A DNA stretch of 64,000 nucleotides from Duganella sp. Root336D2 (GTDB lineage Bacteria; Pseudomonadota; Gammaproteobacteria; Burkholderiales; Burkholderiaceae_D). Position 1 is the first letter of the stretch; every line of letters starts with the position of its first letter. Shown piece after piece: positions 45,120 through 52,787 of this stretch. A program made the translations under genes and the position numbers. The stretch is from positions 355,825 to 419,824 of the forward strand of contig NZ_LMDB01000037.1 in the NCBI RefSeq assembly GCF_001425005.1, given 5' to 3'. The notes beneath the pieces were generated by a model. It was not told the origin of the DNA, did not search any database, and saw only the letters and a list, made by a program, of their open reading frames with translations.

Positions 45120-45880
45120 GCGCCCAGCGTCGCGATGACCGGCGCATGGTCGGACGGCTGCTGCCACTTGCGCGGTGCGCGGTCGATCACGCAGGACAGG
45201 CAGCGTTCTTTCAATGGCGCAGACAGCAGCACGTGGTCGATGCGCAAGCCCTTGTTCTTCTGGAAGCCCAGCATGCGGTAATCCCACCAGGAGAAGCTTT
45301 TTTCCGGCTGTTCGAACAGGCGGAATGAATCGTGCAGGCCGAGGTCGAACAGTGCCTGCAGGGCGGCGCGCTCCTTGTCCGAGCAGAATATGTCGCCTTC
45401 CATCGCCGGGTCATGCGTATCACGGATATCGGGCACGATGTTGTAGTCGCCCAGCACCGCAAGGTGCGCGTTGTTCGCCAGCTCTTCGCCCAGCCAGTCG
45501 CGGAAGCCGGCCATCCAGCCCAGCTTGTAGGTGTATTTGTCCGAGTCGAGCGCCTGGCCGTTTGGCACATAGGCGTTCACCACGCGGATGCCGTTGATGG
45601 TGGCGGCCAGGATGCGCTGCTGTTCGTCCGGGTATTTCGGATTGTTCTTGACCACGTCCTGCAGCGGATGGCGCGACAGGATGGCGACACCGTTGTAGGT
45701 TTTCTGGCCGTTGAAAACGACCTGGTAGCCCATCGCTTCGATTTCCTTGACCGGGAACTTGTCGTCCGTCAGCTTGGTTTCCTGGATGCACAGCACATCG
45801 ACCGGATTTTCACCCAGCCATTTCGTAACGTGCGGCAAGCGAACGTTCAATGAGTTAACATTCCAAGTGGCTAATTTCAT
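45116..45880 (-). CDS. xth: Exodeoxyribonuclease III
   Basis: 254 aa of the EEP nuclease family, with MKLATWNVNSLNVRLPHV, the metal ligand in CIQETKLTDDKFP, LGDYNIVPDIRD and the C-terminal SDHAPVIATLG. It acts in base-excision repair as AP endonuclease and 3'-5' exonuclease. Its stop codon overlaps the stop of the convergent GGDEF-EAL gene (shared CTTAAG at 45115-45120), leaving no intergenic terminator. Confidence 0.96.
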   Translation of the reverse strand: MKLATWNVNSLNVRLPHVTKWLGENPVDVLCIQETKLTDDKFPVKEIEAMGYQVVFNGQKTYNGVAILSRHPLQDVVKNNPKYPDEQQRILAATINGIRVVNAYVPNGQALDSDKYTYKLGWMAGFRDWLGEELANNAHLAVLGDYNIVPDIRDTHDPAMEGDIFCSDKERAALQALFDLGLHDSFRLFEQPEKSFSWWDYRMLGFQKNKGLRIDHVLLSAPLKERCLSCVIDRAPRKWQQPSDHAPVIATLGA

Positions 45881-46242
45881 GTCGGGCTTTCAAGTTGCGT
45901 GGGGGCAGATCTTATCAATACTCACTATGCTATGGGAAGCTGTCGTATTTGAGCCAAACAATGATTCTGTGGTGACATCAAAATTGTGCTTTCCTGTCGC
46001 AAAAAGGTGCCACTGTAAAAATAATTTCCAATAGTGCTTCAAAGTTATCAGATTGGTACTAAAATTACGCTATCAACAACCGTAAACGTCAATATAATTA
46101 AACGGTTGGTATCGAAGTTGTTTCCGCGAAGCTGGGTGTTTTTGCTTATATACAACGAATTGAATGTTGTTGTAGGTAAATAAGTGGTAATATAGGGAAA
46201 CTAATTCCGATTTAACGGGCACTGCAAACTAAAGGAATACAC
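45881..46242. other. AT-rich intergenic region with a dyad
   Basis: 362 nt with no credible gene, markedly more AT-rich than the rest of the window. A perfect inverted repeat CAACCGT / ACGGTTG (46077-46083 and 46102-46108) flanks a TATAAT at 46093-46098. AAAGGAA near 46232 serves the next gene. It probably holds promoters for xth (minus) and the 46243 gene (plus). Nucleoid-protein binding would fit the composition but is unproven. Confidence 0.5.
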
Positions 46243-46590
46243 ATGCGATCTGCATTCGAAGCATGGGCGCAGAAGGACGGCCAAATCGTCCGTCGGCGCG
46301 AAGACAAGCCAGAAGAGTATCTGGTGTATGAGACACAACGTCGTTGGCTGATCTGGCAAGCGGCACTGGAACACGGCAAGTCGCCTACCGGCCGCAAGTC
46401 CGCCCGCGAGGCAAGCGCACGCGCAGCGACCCAGCGTCCGCAAGCTATTGCAGTCGCTGACGCCGAAGTGCGTAATGAAGTCCTGAACGAAGTCCTGGAC
46501 GCGTTCCAGGGCATTGGTGCGAACAGCATGGACGACATCATGCACGTCATTCAGGGCCTGCGCCAGAAACGGGGCCAGTCGGCCGACTGA
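46243..46590 (+). CDS. Conserved-looking small hypothetical protein
   Basis: 115 aa, cytoplasmic and rich in Arg/Ala/Gln. A compact motif EYLVYETQRRWLIWQAALEHG is followed by a charged linker (SPTGRKSAREASARAATQRPQ) and a C-terminal helix pair (NEVLNEVLDAFQGIGANSMDDIMHVIQGLRQKRG). I do not recognise the family. The Trp-rich TQRRWxxWQAALE element suggests a small nucleic-acid or phage-related domain. It sits behind an AT-rich region with a good ribosome-binding site and 10 nt before a lipoprotein gene. Confidence 0.7.
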   Translation: MRSAFEAWAQKDGQIVRRREDKPEEYLVYETQRRWLIWQAALEHGKSPTGRKSAREASARAATQRPQAIAVADAEVRNEVLNEVLDAFQGIGANSMDDIMHVIQGLRQKRGQSAD

Positions 46591-46600
46591 GCCTGACTGC

Positions 46601-47053
46601 ATGCCAACCAGGCTGAGTCGATTCGCGTCCGCAGCGCTATGCGCAGCGGCGGCGGGTGGCTGCGCCACTTTGTTCGACTCGACCGAGCAGTCGGTACTGG
46701 TGCAGACCGTGCTGGATCATCAGCAGGTGTCTGCCATCGGCTGTGTGCTCTCCAATGACCGGGGGCGCTGGTTCGTGACTTCCCCCGGGCGGGTGACCGT
46801 GCGCAAGAGCACCCAGCCGCTCGTGGTGGACTGCCGCCGCGAAGATGTCTGGGCTTATGACCAGATCGAAGCGCGCCAGAATGCCTCCAAGTGGGGCAAT
46901 ATCGTCTTCACCCTCGGAGCCGGCCAGATCGTCGATAAACAGACGGGGGCCGGCTTTGACTTGCCTTCCACGATTACGGTCGTCCTGCAACGCGGGGAGG
47001 GTGCTGCTGCGCGCGGTGCGCCGCCGCAGCTGCCGACATCGTCGGTCTACTAA
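46601..47053 (+). CDS. Small outer-membrane-type lipoprotein of unknown function
   Basis: 150 aa from ATG 46601. The signal ends in a lipobox AGGC with lipidated Cys21, followed by ATLFDSTEQSVLVQTV. The mature domain has a PEGA-like beta pattern (GCVLSNDRGRWFVTSPGRVTVRKSTQPLVVDC) with two Cys that could form a disulfide, then a Gly-rich segment. The longer frame from 46514 lacks a start signal and is rejected. Probably cotranscribed with the preceding gene. Confidence 0.75.
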   Translation: MPTRLSRFASAALCAAAAGGCATLFDSTEQSVLVQTVLDHQQVSAIGCVLSNDRGRWFVTSPGRVTVRKSTQPLVVDCRREDVWAYDQIEARQNASKWGNIVFTLGAGQIVDKQTGAGFDLPSTITVVLQRGEGAAARGAPPQLPTSSVY

Positions 47054-47056
47054 AGA

Positions 47057-47085
47057 AAAAGCCGGGTTTCCCCGGCTTTTTTATT
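47057..47085. terminator. Bidirectional terminator between lipoprotein gene and pepA
   Basis: Stem AAGCCGGG / CCCGGCTT, 4-nt loop, flanked by A-rich (AAAGAAAAA) and T-rich (TTTTTTATT) runs, immediately after the stop at 47053 and 15 nt from the pepA stop. Confidence 0.88.
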
Positions 47086-47099
47086 GACTGCTCCAAATA

Positions 47100-48596
47100 T
47101 CAGCCTGCGCGGCCGATCAGGAAATTGGTCAGCATCGGCACTGGACGGCCGGTGGCGCCTTTGGCGGCGCCCGACTTCCATGCGGTGCCGGCGATATCGA
47201 CGTGCGCCCATGGATACTTGCGGGTGAAGTTTTCCAGGAAGGCGGCCGCGGTGCAGGACGCGCCGCCTGGCGAGCCGATATTGGCCAGGTCCGCGAAGTT
47301 GGACTTTAGCTGGTCGTTGTACTGCTCGCCGATCGGCAGGCGCCATGCGGTGTCGCCGGTCGCTTTGCCCGATGCCATCAGGGCGTCGATCAGTGCATTG
47401 CCGGCTTCGTCGTCGCGCGCGAACACGCCGCTGTTATGGTGGCCCAGGGCGACGATGCAGGCGCCGGTCAGGGTCGCCACATCGATTACGGCGGCAGGGT
47501 TGAAGCGCTCGGCGTAGGTCAGGGCGTCGCACAGGATCAGGCGGCCTTCGGCGTCGGTGTTCAGGACTTCGATGGTCAGGCCGTTCATCGAGGTGACGAT
47601 GTCGCCCGGTTTGGTGGCGCGGCCGGAAGGCATGTTTTCGCATGCGGCCACGATGCCGACCACGTTGGACTTCAGGCCCATTTCGCCGATCGCGCGGAAG
47701 GTGCCCAGTACCGAACCTGCGCCGCACATATCGTATTTCATCTCGTCCATGCCAGGACCGGCCTTGATCGAAATACCGCCGGTGTCGAAGGTGATGCCTT
47801 TGCCCACCAGGACGGTCGGTGCATCCTTGGCTTTGCCGCCTTTGTGCTTCAGGACGATGAACTTGGGCGCCTGTTCGGAACCGTTGGTCACGGACAGGAA
47901 GGAACCCATCTTCAGAGCTTCCATCTGCTTGCGCTCCAGGATCTCGACTTCAAAGCCGAAGTCCTTGCCCAGTTTCTTGGCGACGTTGGCCAGGTAGGTT
48001 GGGGTGCAGACGTTGGCGGAGAGGTTGCCCAGGTCCTTGGTCAGTTCCATGCCGTTGGCGGTGGCGAGCGCTTGCGACAGGGCCAGCTTGTTGCCGGCGC
48101 TGTTGGCCACGGCCAGCGCCACTTTCCCGGGACCGGCCCATGCCGGGTCTTTCTTGGATTTCTGTGCGTCGGTGCGGTACACGGCATCGCGGCCGGCCAG
48201 CACCACGCAGCGGATCGCCCAGTTGGCGTCGCGGCCTTTCACTTCTTCCAGAGGCAGTGCGATAATAGCGTCCGCCGATGCCACGGTGCCCAGCGCCTTG
48301 ATGGCGGCATTGATGGCGGAACCGAAGGCTTTTTCGGCGACAGCTTCGTCGGCGCCCAGGCCGACCAGCAGCACGCGTTCGGCTGCGGCGCCTTTCAGGC
48401 CGCGCAGCAGCAGGGTGGTGCCGGCTTTGCCGGTGATGTCGCCTGATTTCAGGGCGGCGGTGATTTCGCCTGCGCCGTCGAGGGCTTTAGCCGCTTTCGA
48501 GAGCTTCTTGTTTTCGAAGACGCCGACCACGATGCAGCCGCTTTTGGCGCTGGCGATGGTGTTCTTGGCGTCGAGTGCTTTTATGCTAAAGTCCAT
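47100..48596 (-). CDS. pepA: Leucyl (cytosol) aminopeptidase
   Basis: 498 aa of the M17 family. The C-terminal catalytic domain carries GKGITFDTGGISIKAGPGMDEMKYDM, the signature NTDAEGRLILCDALTYA and the bicarbonate/Arg region. It is a di-zinc hexameric peptidase that trims peptides. In E. coli PepA also binds DNA. ATG 48596 is preceded by AGGAG. The much longer frame running to 49835 is antisense to lptF/lptG and rejected. Confidence 0.97.
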   Translation of the reverse strand: MDFSIKALDAKNTIASAKSGCIVVGVFENKKLSKAAKALDGAGEITAALKSGDITGKAGTTLLLRGLKGAAAERVLLVGLGADEAVAEKAFGSAINAAIKALGTVASADAIIALPLEEVKGRDANWAIRCVVLAGRDAVYRTDAQKSKKDPAWAGPGKVALAVANSAGNKLALSQALATANGMELTKDLGNLSANVCTPTYLANVAKKLGKDFGFEVEILERKQMEALKMGSFLSVTNGSEQAPKFIVLKHKGGKAKDAPTVLVGKGITFDTGGISIKAGPGMDEMKYDMCGAGSVLGTFRAIGEMGLKSNVVGIVAACENMPSGRATKPGDIVTSMNGLTIEVLNTDAEGRLILCDALTYAERFNPAAVIDVATLTGACIVALGHHNSGVFARDDEAGNALIDALMASGKATGDTAWRLPIGEQYNDQLKSNFADLANIGSPGGASCTAAAFLENFTRKYPWAHVDIAGTAWKSGAAKGATGRPVPMLTNFLIGRAG

Positions 48597-48638
48597 TTGG
48601 TTTCTCCTAAATTTTGTAGAACGAATTATAAACGTCGA

Positions 48639-49754
48639 ATGATCTTCCATCGCGCCCTCCGCCGTGAGCTGGTCAGCTCTGCCGGGGCTTCCTTTACGGT
48701 ACTGTTCTCGATCCTCCTGACGTGGACCTTGATTTCGATCCTCGGCAAAGCCGCAGGCGGCAAGGTCGCGTCCAGCGATGTCATCGCGCTTATCGCGTTC
48801 GCAGCCCTGAATTATCTGCCAATTGTCCTGATTTTCACCAGTTTTATTTCCGTGTTGATGGTGGTGACCCGCATCTACAAGGATTCGGAGATGGTGGTCT
48901 GGTTTGCCGCGGGCGTCAGCCTGACGCGTTTCGTCAAGCCGGTATTCATGTTTGTCTTGCCGCTGGTCCTGCTGACCGGCGCGCTGAGTTTTTATGCGAC
49001 GCCGTGGGCGCGTTCGAAGAGCGCCGATTACGTTGAGCGTTTCGCCAAGCGTGAAGACCTGCAGAAAGTTTCGCCGGGCCAGTTCAAGGAATCCTCGTCG
49101 GCCAACCGCATCTTCTTTGTGGAAGGCGTCACGGGCAGCAGCGCCGTGGTGCGCAACGTGTTCGTTAACCAGGTCGATGCCAAGGGCACGTCCGTGGTGG
49201 TGGCGAGCGAGGGCGTGATCGAGACGCTGCCTTCCGGCGACCGCCACCTGGTACTGAAGAACGGCCGCCGTTACCAGGGCAAGCCGGGCGATGCCGATTT
49301 CCAGAGCATGGAGTTCGAGCGATACAGCATGCGCGTTTCGCAGCAGTCGTCCGAGTCCGACAGCCAGAAGGAGACCAAAACGCTGCCGACGACGGAGCTG
49401 ATCGCCGCCGGCACCAATCCAGCCAAGGGGGAACTGATGTGGCGCATGTCGCTGCCGCTGGCCTGCCTGGCGCTGTCGATGCTGGCGATTCCGCTGGGCT
49501 TCGTCAATCCGCGCGCGGGCAGTTCGATCAACCTGATTCTCGCAGTGCTGATCTTCTTCACTTATAACAACCTGATCAACGTGTTCGAGTCGGGTATCCG
49601 GCGCGGCAACTTCAAATTTGGCATGAGCTGGTGGCCGCTGCACCTGGCGATGGCGCTGGCAGTGCTGATATTGTTCGCCTGGCGCCTTAACGTAAATCAC
49701 CGCTACCATCCTCGCGCGATGTGGGCCGCATTCAAGCGAGGGGTACGCAAATGA
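48639..49754 (+). CDS. lptF: LPS export permease LptF
   Basis: 371 aa from ATG 48639, beginning MIFHRALRRELVSSAGASFTVLF. It has six membrane helices with a large periplasmic beta-jellyroll (~130-260) between helices 3 and 4, the YjgP/YjgQ fold. With LptG and LptB it extracts LPS from the inner membrane. The divergent pepA start is only 42 nt away and no clear Shine-Dalgarno precedes the ATG. The stop overlaps lptG. Confidence 0.95.
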   Translation: MIFHRALRRELVSSAGASFTVLFSILLTWTLISILGKAAGGKVASSDVIALIAFAALNYLPIVLIFTSFISVLMVVTRIYKDSEMVVWFAAGVSLTRFVKPVFMFVLPLVLLTGALSFYATPWARSKSADYVERFAKREDLQKVSPGQFKESSSANRIFFVEGVTGSSAVVRNVFVNQVDAKGTSVVVASEGVIETLPSGDRHLVLKNGRRYQGKPGDADFQSMEFERYSMRVSQQSSESDSQKETKTLPTTELIAAGTNPAKGELMWRMSLPLACLALSMLAIPLGFVNPRAGSSINLILAVLIFFTYNNLINVFESGIRRGNFKFGMSWWPLHLAMALAVLILFAWRLNVNHRYHPRAMWAAFKRGVRK

Positions 49755-50920
49755 GCACTCTGCAACGCTACTTCTTCGTTTCGATCCTGCAGGCCGTCGC
49801 TTTTGCGCTGGCGGCTTTGCTTGGATTGCAGGCATTCTTCGACTTGACCGGCGAACTGCCTGTGGTCGGCAAGAACGGCTATGGCATGCAGCATGCCGCC
49901 TTGTTTACGCTGACGATGCTGCCGCAGCACGTAAACGAGGTGTTGCCGGTGGCGGCCTTGATCGGCACCATCTATACCATGGCGCAGTTCGCCTCGACTT
50001 CCGAGTTCACGATCATGCGTGCCTCGTCGATGTCTACCCGCATGGCCGCGGTCATGGTGGGCAAGGTCGGACTGGTGCTGGTGCTGATTGCCTTCATCTT
50101 CGGAGAACTGATTACGCCGCGCCTGGCGCCGGTGGCGGAAAAAGTTCGCCTGATGGGCCGAGGCGCCACCGTGTCGTCCGAATTCCGCTCCGGCATGTGG
50201 ACCAAGGATATTATCAAGAGCGAAGGCATGACCGGCGAGGTGCAGGGTACGCGCTTTTTCAACGTGCGCGAAGTACGCTCGGATGGACAGCTGGCGGATG
50301 TCAAGCTGTACGACTTCGATAATCGCTTTCGCCTGCGTACGCTGACTTACGCCAAGACGGCTTCGTTCAAGGGCAATAACACCTGGCTCCTGAACGAGGT
50401 GACCGAGAATATCTTCAGCAACCCGGCATTGGCGGTGGAAGGGGCGCAAGCCAACCTGGCCAATAACTATGCGCAGGCAACCAGCCTGGTTGAGATCAGG
50501 CGGCATGCCAGCAAGGAGCTGATTTCGGAGATTACGCCAAAGATCCTGTCGGTGTCCGCCTCCGATCCTGAACACATGTCGGTCAATGAGCTGGCCGTGT
50601 ATACCCGCCACCTGCAGGAAAACAAGCAGGGCACGGAGCGCTTCAAGATCGCCTTCTGGAAGAAGCTGTTCGACCCGCTGGCCATTTTCGTGCTGATGGC
50701 GCTGGCGCTGCCTTTCGCCTACCTGCATACGCGCGCCGGCGGCGTGAGCCTGAAGATCTTCATCGGCATCATGATCGGCGTCAGCTTCCTGCTGGTGAAT
50801 ACCCTGTTCTCGCATATCGGCCTGCTGTCGGCGCTTCCGGCGTTCCTGACGGCGCTGATGCCAAGCCTGCTCTACCTGATGCTGGCGCTGGGAGCCCTTT
50901 ATTGGGTGGAGCGCCACTAG
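49751..50920 (+). CDS. lptG: LPS export permease LptG
   Basis: 389 aa from the ATG overlapping the lptF stop. Same YjgP/YjgQ layout as LptF, with N-terminal LQRYFFVSILQAVAFALAALLG, periplasmic jellyroll, and C-terminal helices LAIFVLMALALPFAYLHTRAGG. Partner of LptF in the LptB2FG transporter. Confidence 0.95.
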   Translation: MSTLQRYFFVSILQAVAFALAALLGLQAFFDLTGELPVVGKNGYGMQHAALFTLTMLPQHVNEVLPVAALIGTIYTMAQFASTSEFTIMRASSMSTRMAAVMVGKVGLVLVLIAFIFGELITPRLAPVAEKVRLMGRGATVSSEFRSGMWTKDIIKSEGMTGEVQGTRFFNVREVRSDGQLADVKLYDFDNRFRLRTLTYAKTASFKGNNTWLLNEVTENIFSNPALAVEGAQANLANNYAQATSLVEIRRHASKELISEITPKILSVSASDPEHMSVNELAVYTRHLQENKQGTERFKIAFWKKLFDPLAIFVLMALALPFAYLHTRAGGVSLKIFIGIMIGVSFLLVNTLFSHIGLLSALPAFLTALMPSLLYLMLALGALYWVERH

Positions 50921-50921
50921 C

Positions 50922-51299
50922 ATGGGCGGCCGCGCTCTGGTGCTGTTCGCGCATGGCGCCCGCTCCGCCAGTTGGGCGGCGCCGTTCGAGCAGCTGCGTA
51001 ACATGGTCGCGGCGCGTGCGCCGGATGCCGATGTTTCGCTGGCTTTCCTGGAATTGATGTCGCCGCGCCTGCCGGAGCAGGTGGCTGCGCTTGCCGCGCA
51101 GGGCATCGACGATGTGACCGTGGTGCCGGTGTTCCTGGGACAGGGCGGGCATGTGCTGCGCGACCTGCCGCTGCTTCTCGATGAAATGCGCCTGGCGCAT
51201 CCCGGCGTGGCGATTCGCGCCGTCGGCGCGGTGGGGGAGGACCCCACCGTGCTGCGCGCGATGACCGATTACTGCTTGTCGTCGCTGCCTTTGGCGTGA
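50922..51299 (+). CDS. CbiX/SirB-like small chelatase
   Basis: 125 aa, a single half-chelatase domain with the metal-site His in LFAHGAR and a second His in GQGGHVLRDLP. Small CbiX-type proteins insert Co2+ or Fe2+ into sirohydrochlorin as homodimers. Sulfite reductase (56276) needs siroheme and cobA is close by, so siroheme synthesis is a sensible role. It starts 1 nt after lptG. Its last 31 nt overlap the convergent gene at 51269. Confidence 0.85.
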   Translation: MGGRALVLFAHGARSASWAAPFEQLRNMVAARAPDADVSLAFLELMSPRLPEQVAALAAQGIDDVTVVPVFLGQGGHVLRDLPLLLDEMRLAHPGVAIRAVGAVGEDPTVLRAMTDYCLSSLPLA

Positions 51300-52015
51300 G
51301 CCACCATGGCGGCAATCGTGCTGCCGGGGTTGTCGAATTCGCGCTGCACGGCGTCGCGCAGGGCTTCCGACTTCAGCGATTCGATTGCGGCGGCACTGGC
51401 TCTGGCCAGCTCCTCATCTTCACCCAGGCGGCGCAATACTTCCACTACCAGGCGTACTTCCTTGGTGTAATTCAGCACGAAAGCCAGCAATTGCGGGGCG
51501 GAAGAGGTGTTGCCGCGCCTGGCCAGGTCTTCGGCGAAGTCGTTGACGCGTTTGGCCAGGGCGGCGATGCGGGCCACCGGGTCCGGCAGGTAGCGGCGCG
51601 CCAGCTGGAAATCTTCAACGGCCACCAGGGCCGGCAGGGCCAGTTCGGCGCAATCCTTGGCCAGTTCCGGCAGCTGGGCGTCGATCTGGGTGAACAGGTC
51701 GTGGGTGGCGCGTTCCTCGCCAAGCGCGCTGTTGATGGCGCTGACGTCATGGAAGCGGCCCAGCGTGGCGCTGCCGTTCAGGATGCGCTGGGTGTCGCGG
51801 TCGCGGATCGCCTGCAGTGCGCGGCGCGCCAGCGGGAATTGCTCGGCCAGGTAGATCCAGTCGCGCAGGGCAAAGGACAGGCGAACGCCGGCCAGGGTCG
51901 GGTCGTCCTCGATCGCATGTTCGTGGAACCACAGGTGGTCGCGCAGGGCATCTTCGTATTTGCCTGCCAGGCGCGCATTGCGGGCGCGCTCCAGGACTTC
52001 GTGGGCTTGGCTCAT
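51269..52015 (-). CDS. TPR-like helical protein of unknown function in the cys operon
   Basis: 248 aa from ATG 52015 (AGAGGAAC upstream). The sequence is all-helical (HEVLERARNARLAGKYEDALRDHLWFHEHAIEDDP, FALRDWIYLAEQFPLARRALQAIRDRD) and reads like degenerate tetratricopeptide repeats. No signal peptide. It follows cobA by 31 nt and is the last gene of the sulfate operon by position. A link to sulfur metabolism is untested. Confidence 0.78.
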   Translation of the reverse strand: MSQAHEVLERARNARLAGKYEDALRDHLWFHEHAIEDDPTLAGVRLSFALRDWIYLAEQFPLARRALQAIRDRDTQRILNGSATLGRFHDVSAINSALGEERATHDLFTQIDAQLPELAKDCAELALPALVAVEDFQLARRYLPDPVARIAALAKRVNDFAEDLARRGNTSSAPQLLAFVLNYTKEVRLVVEVLRRLGEDEELARASAAAIESLKSEALRDAVQREFDNPGSTIAAMVAHAKGSDDKQ

Positions 52016-52046
52016 CTTGTTCCTCTCATTGCAAGAGGACGATATT

Positions 52047-52763
52047 TTACCTTTTTTGCTGCGGCCGCGGCGCCATTGCCTTGCCCAGCATGACCAGTAC
52101 CGGTCCATGCGCGGCCGGCAGGCCGTGCGCCAGCTCGGCCAGGGTGATGCGTTCGAGGCGCTGGTCCGGCCGGCTGACATTTTCGATCACGACCACCGGG
52201 GTGTCCGGCGAACGGCCCTGCGACAGCAGGTTGTTGGCGGTGGCGATCGCTTCGCGCCCGCCCATGTACTGCACCAGCGTGTCGGTCGACGGGATGGTGA
52301 GTTCTTCCGGATGGCCCGGAGCAGTGGAGGAGGTGAAGAAGGCCACGCTGCGCGCCACGCCGCGTTTGGTCAGCGGCTGCTGCGCCGCGGCGGCGGCGGC
52401 AACCGCGGTGGTGATGCCGGGGACGACTTCGACCTCGATGCCGTGCTGCTCGAGCGCCGTCAATTCCTCGTCGGCGCGGCCGAACAGCATCGGATCGCCG
52501 CCTTTGAGGCGCACCACCATGCGGTAGCGCGCTGCGCATTCAACCAGTTGCTGGTTGATGACGCCTTGGGCGGTGGAGCGCTGGCCGGCGCGCTTGCCGA
52601 CCGAGATCTTCTCCGCCTGCGGGCAGAGCGCCAGCATTTCTTCGGTCACCAGCGCGTCGTACAGCACGACGTCGGCTTGCGCCAGCAGCCGTGCGCCACG
52701 CATGGTGATCAAATCCTGCGCCCCCGGTCCAGCCCCAATCAAATACACTTTCCCGTATGGCAT
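52047..52763 (-). CDS. cobA: Uroporphyrinogen-III C-methyltransferase
   Basis: 238 aa SUMT with VYLIGAGPGAQDLITMRG, VVRLKGGDPMLFGR and PGITTAVAAAAAAQQPLTKR. It makes precorrin-2 from uroporphyrinogen III with S-adenosylmethionine, the first step to siroheme. It stands alone without the CysG dehydrogenase/ferrochelatase domains, which fits a separate CbiX-like chelatase at 50922. It lies 24 nt downstream of cysN. Confidence 0.94.
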   Translation of the reverse strand: MPYGKVYLIGAGPGAQDLITMRGARLLAQADVVLYDALVTEEMLALCPQAEKISVGKRAGQRSTAQGVINQQLVECAARYRMVVRLKGGDPMLFGRADEELTALEQHGIEVEVVPGITTAVAAAAAAQQPLTKRGVARSVAFFTSSTAPGHPEELTIPSTDTLVQYMGGREAIATANNLLSQGRSPDTPVVVIENVSRPDQRLERITLAELAHGLPAAHGPVLVMLGKAMAPRPQQKR

Positions 52764-52787
52764 GCGCAGGCTCCTGTCTGGCGAAGT

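Noticed and set aside
48597..49835. N-terminal extension of pepA giving a 911-aa protein
   Set aside because: The extension lies antisense to lptF/lptG. PepA starts at 48596 behind AGGAG and then has normal family length.
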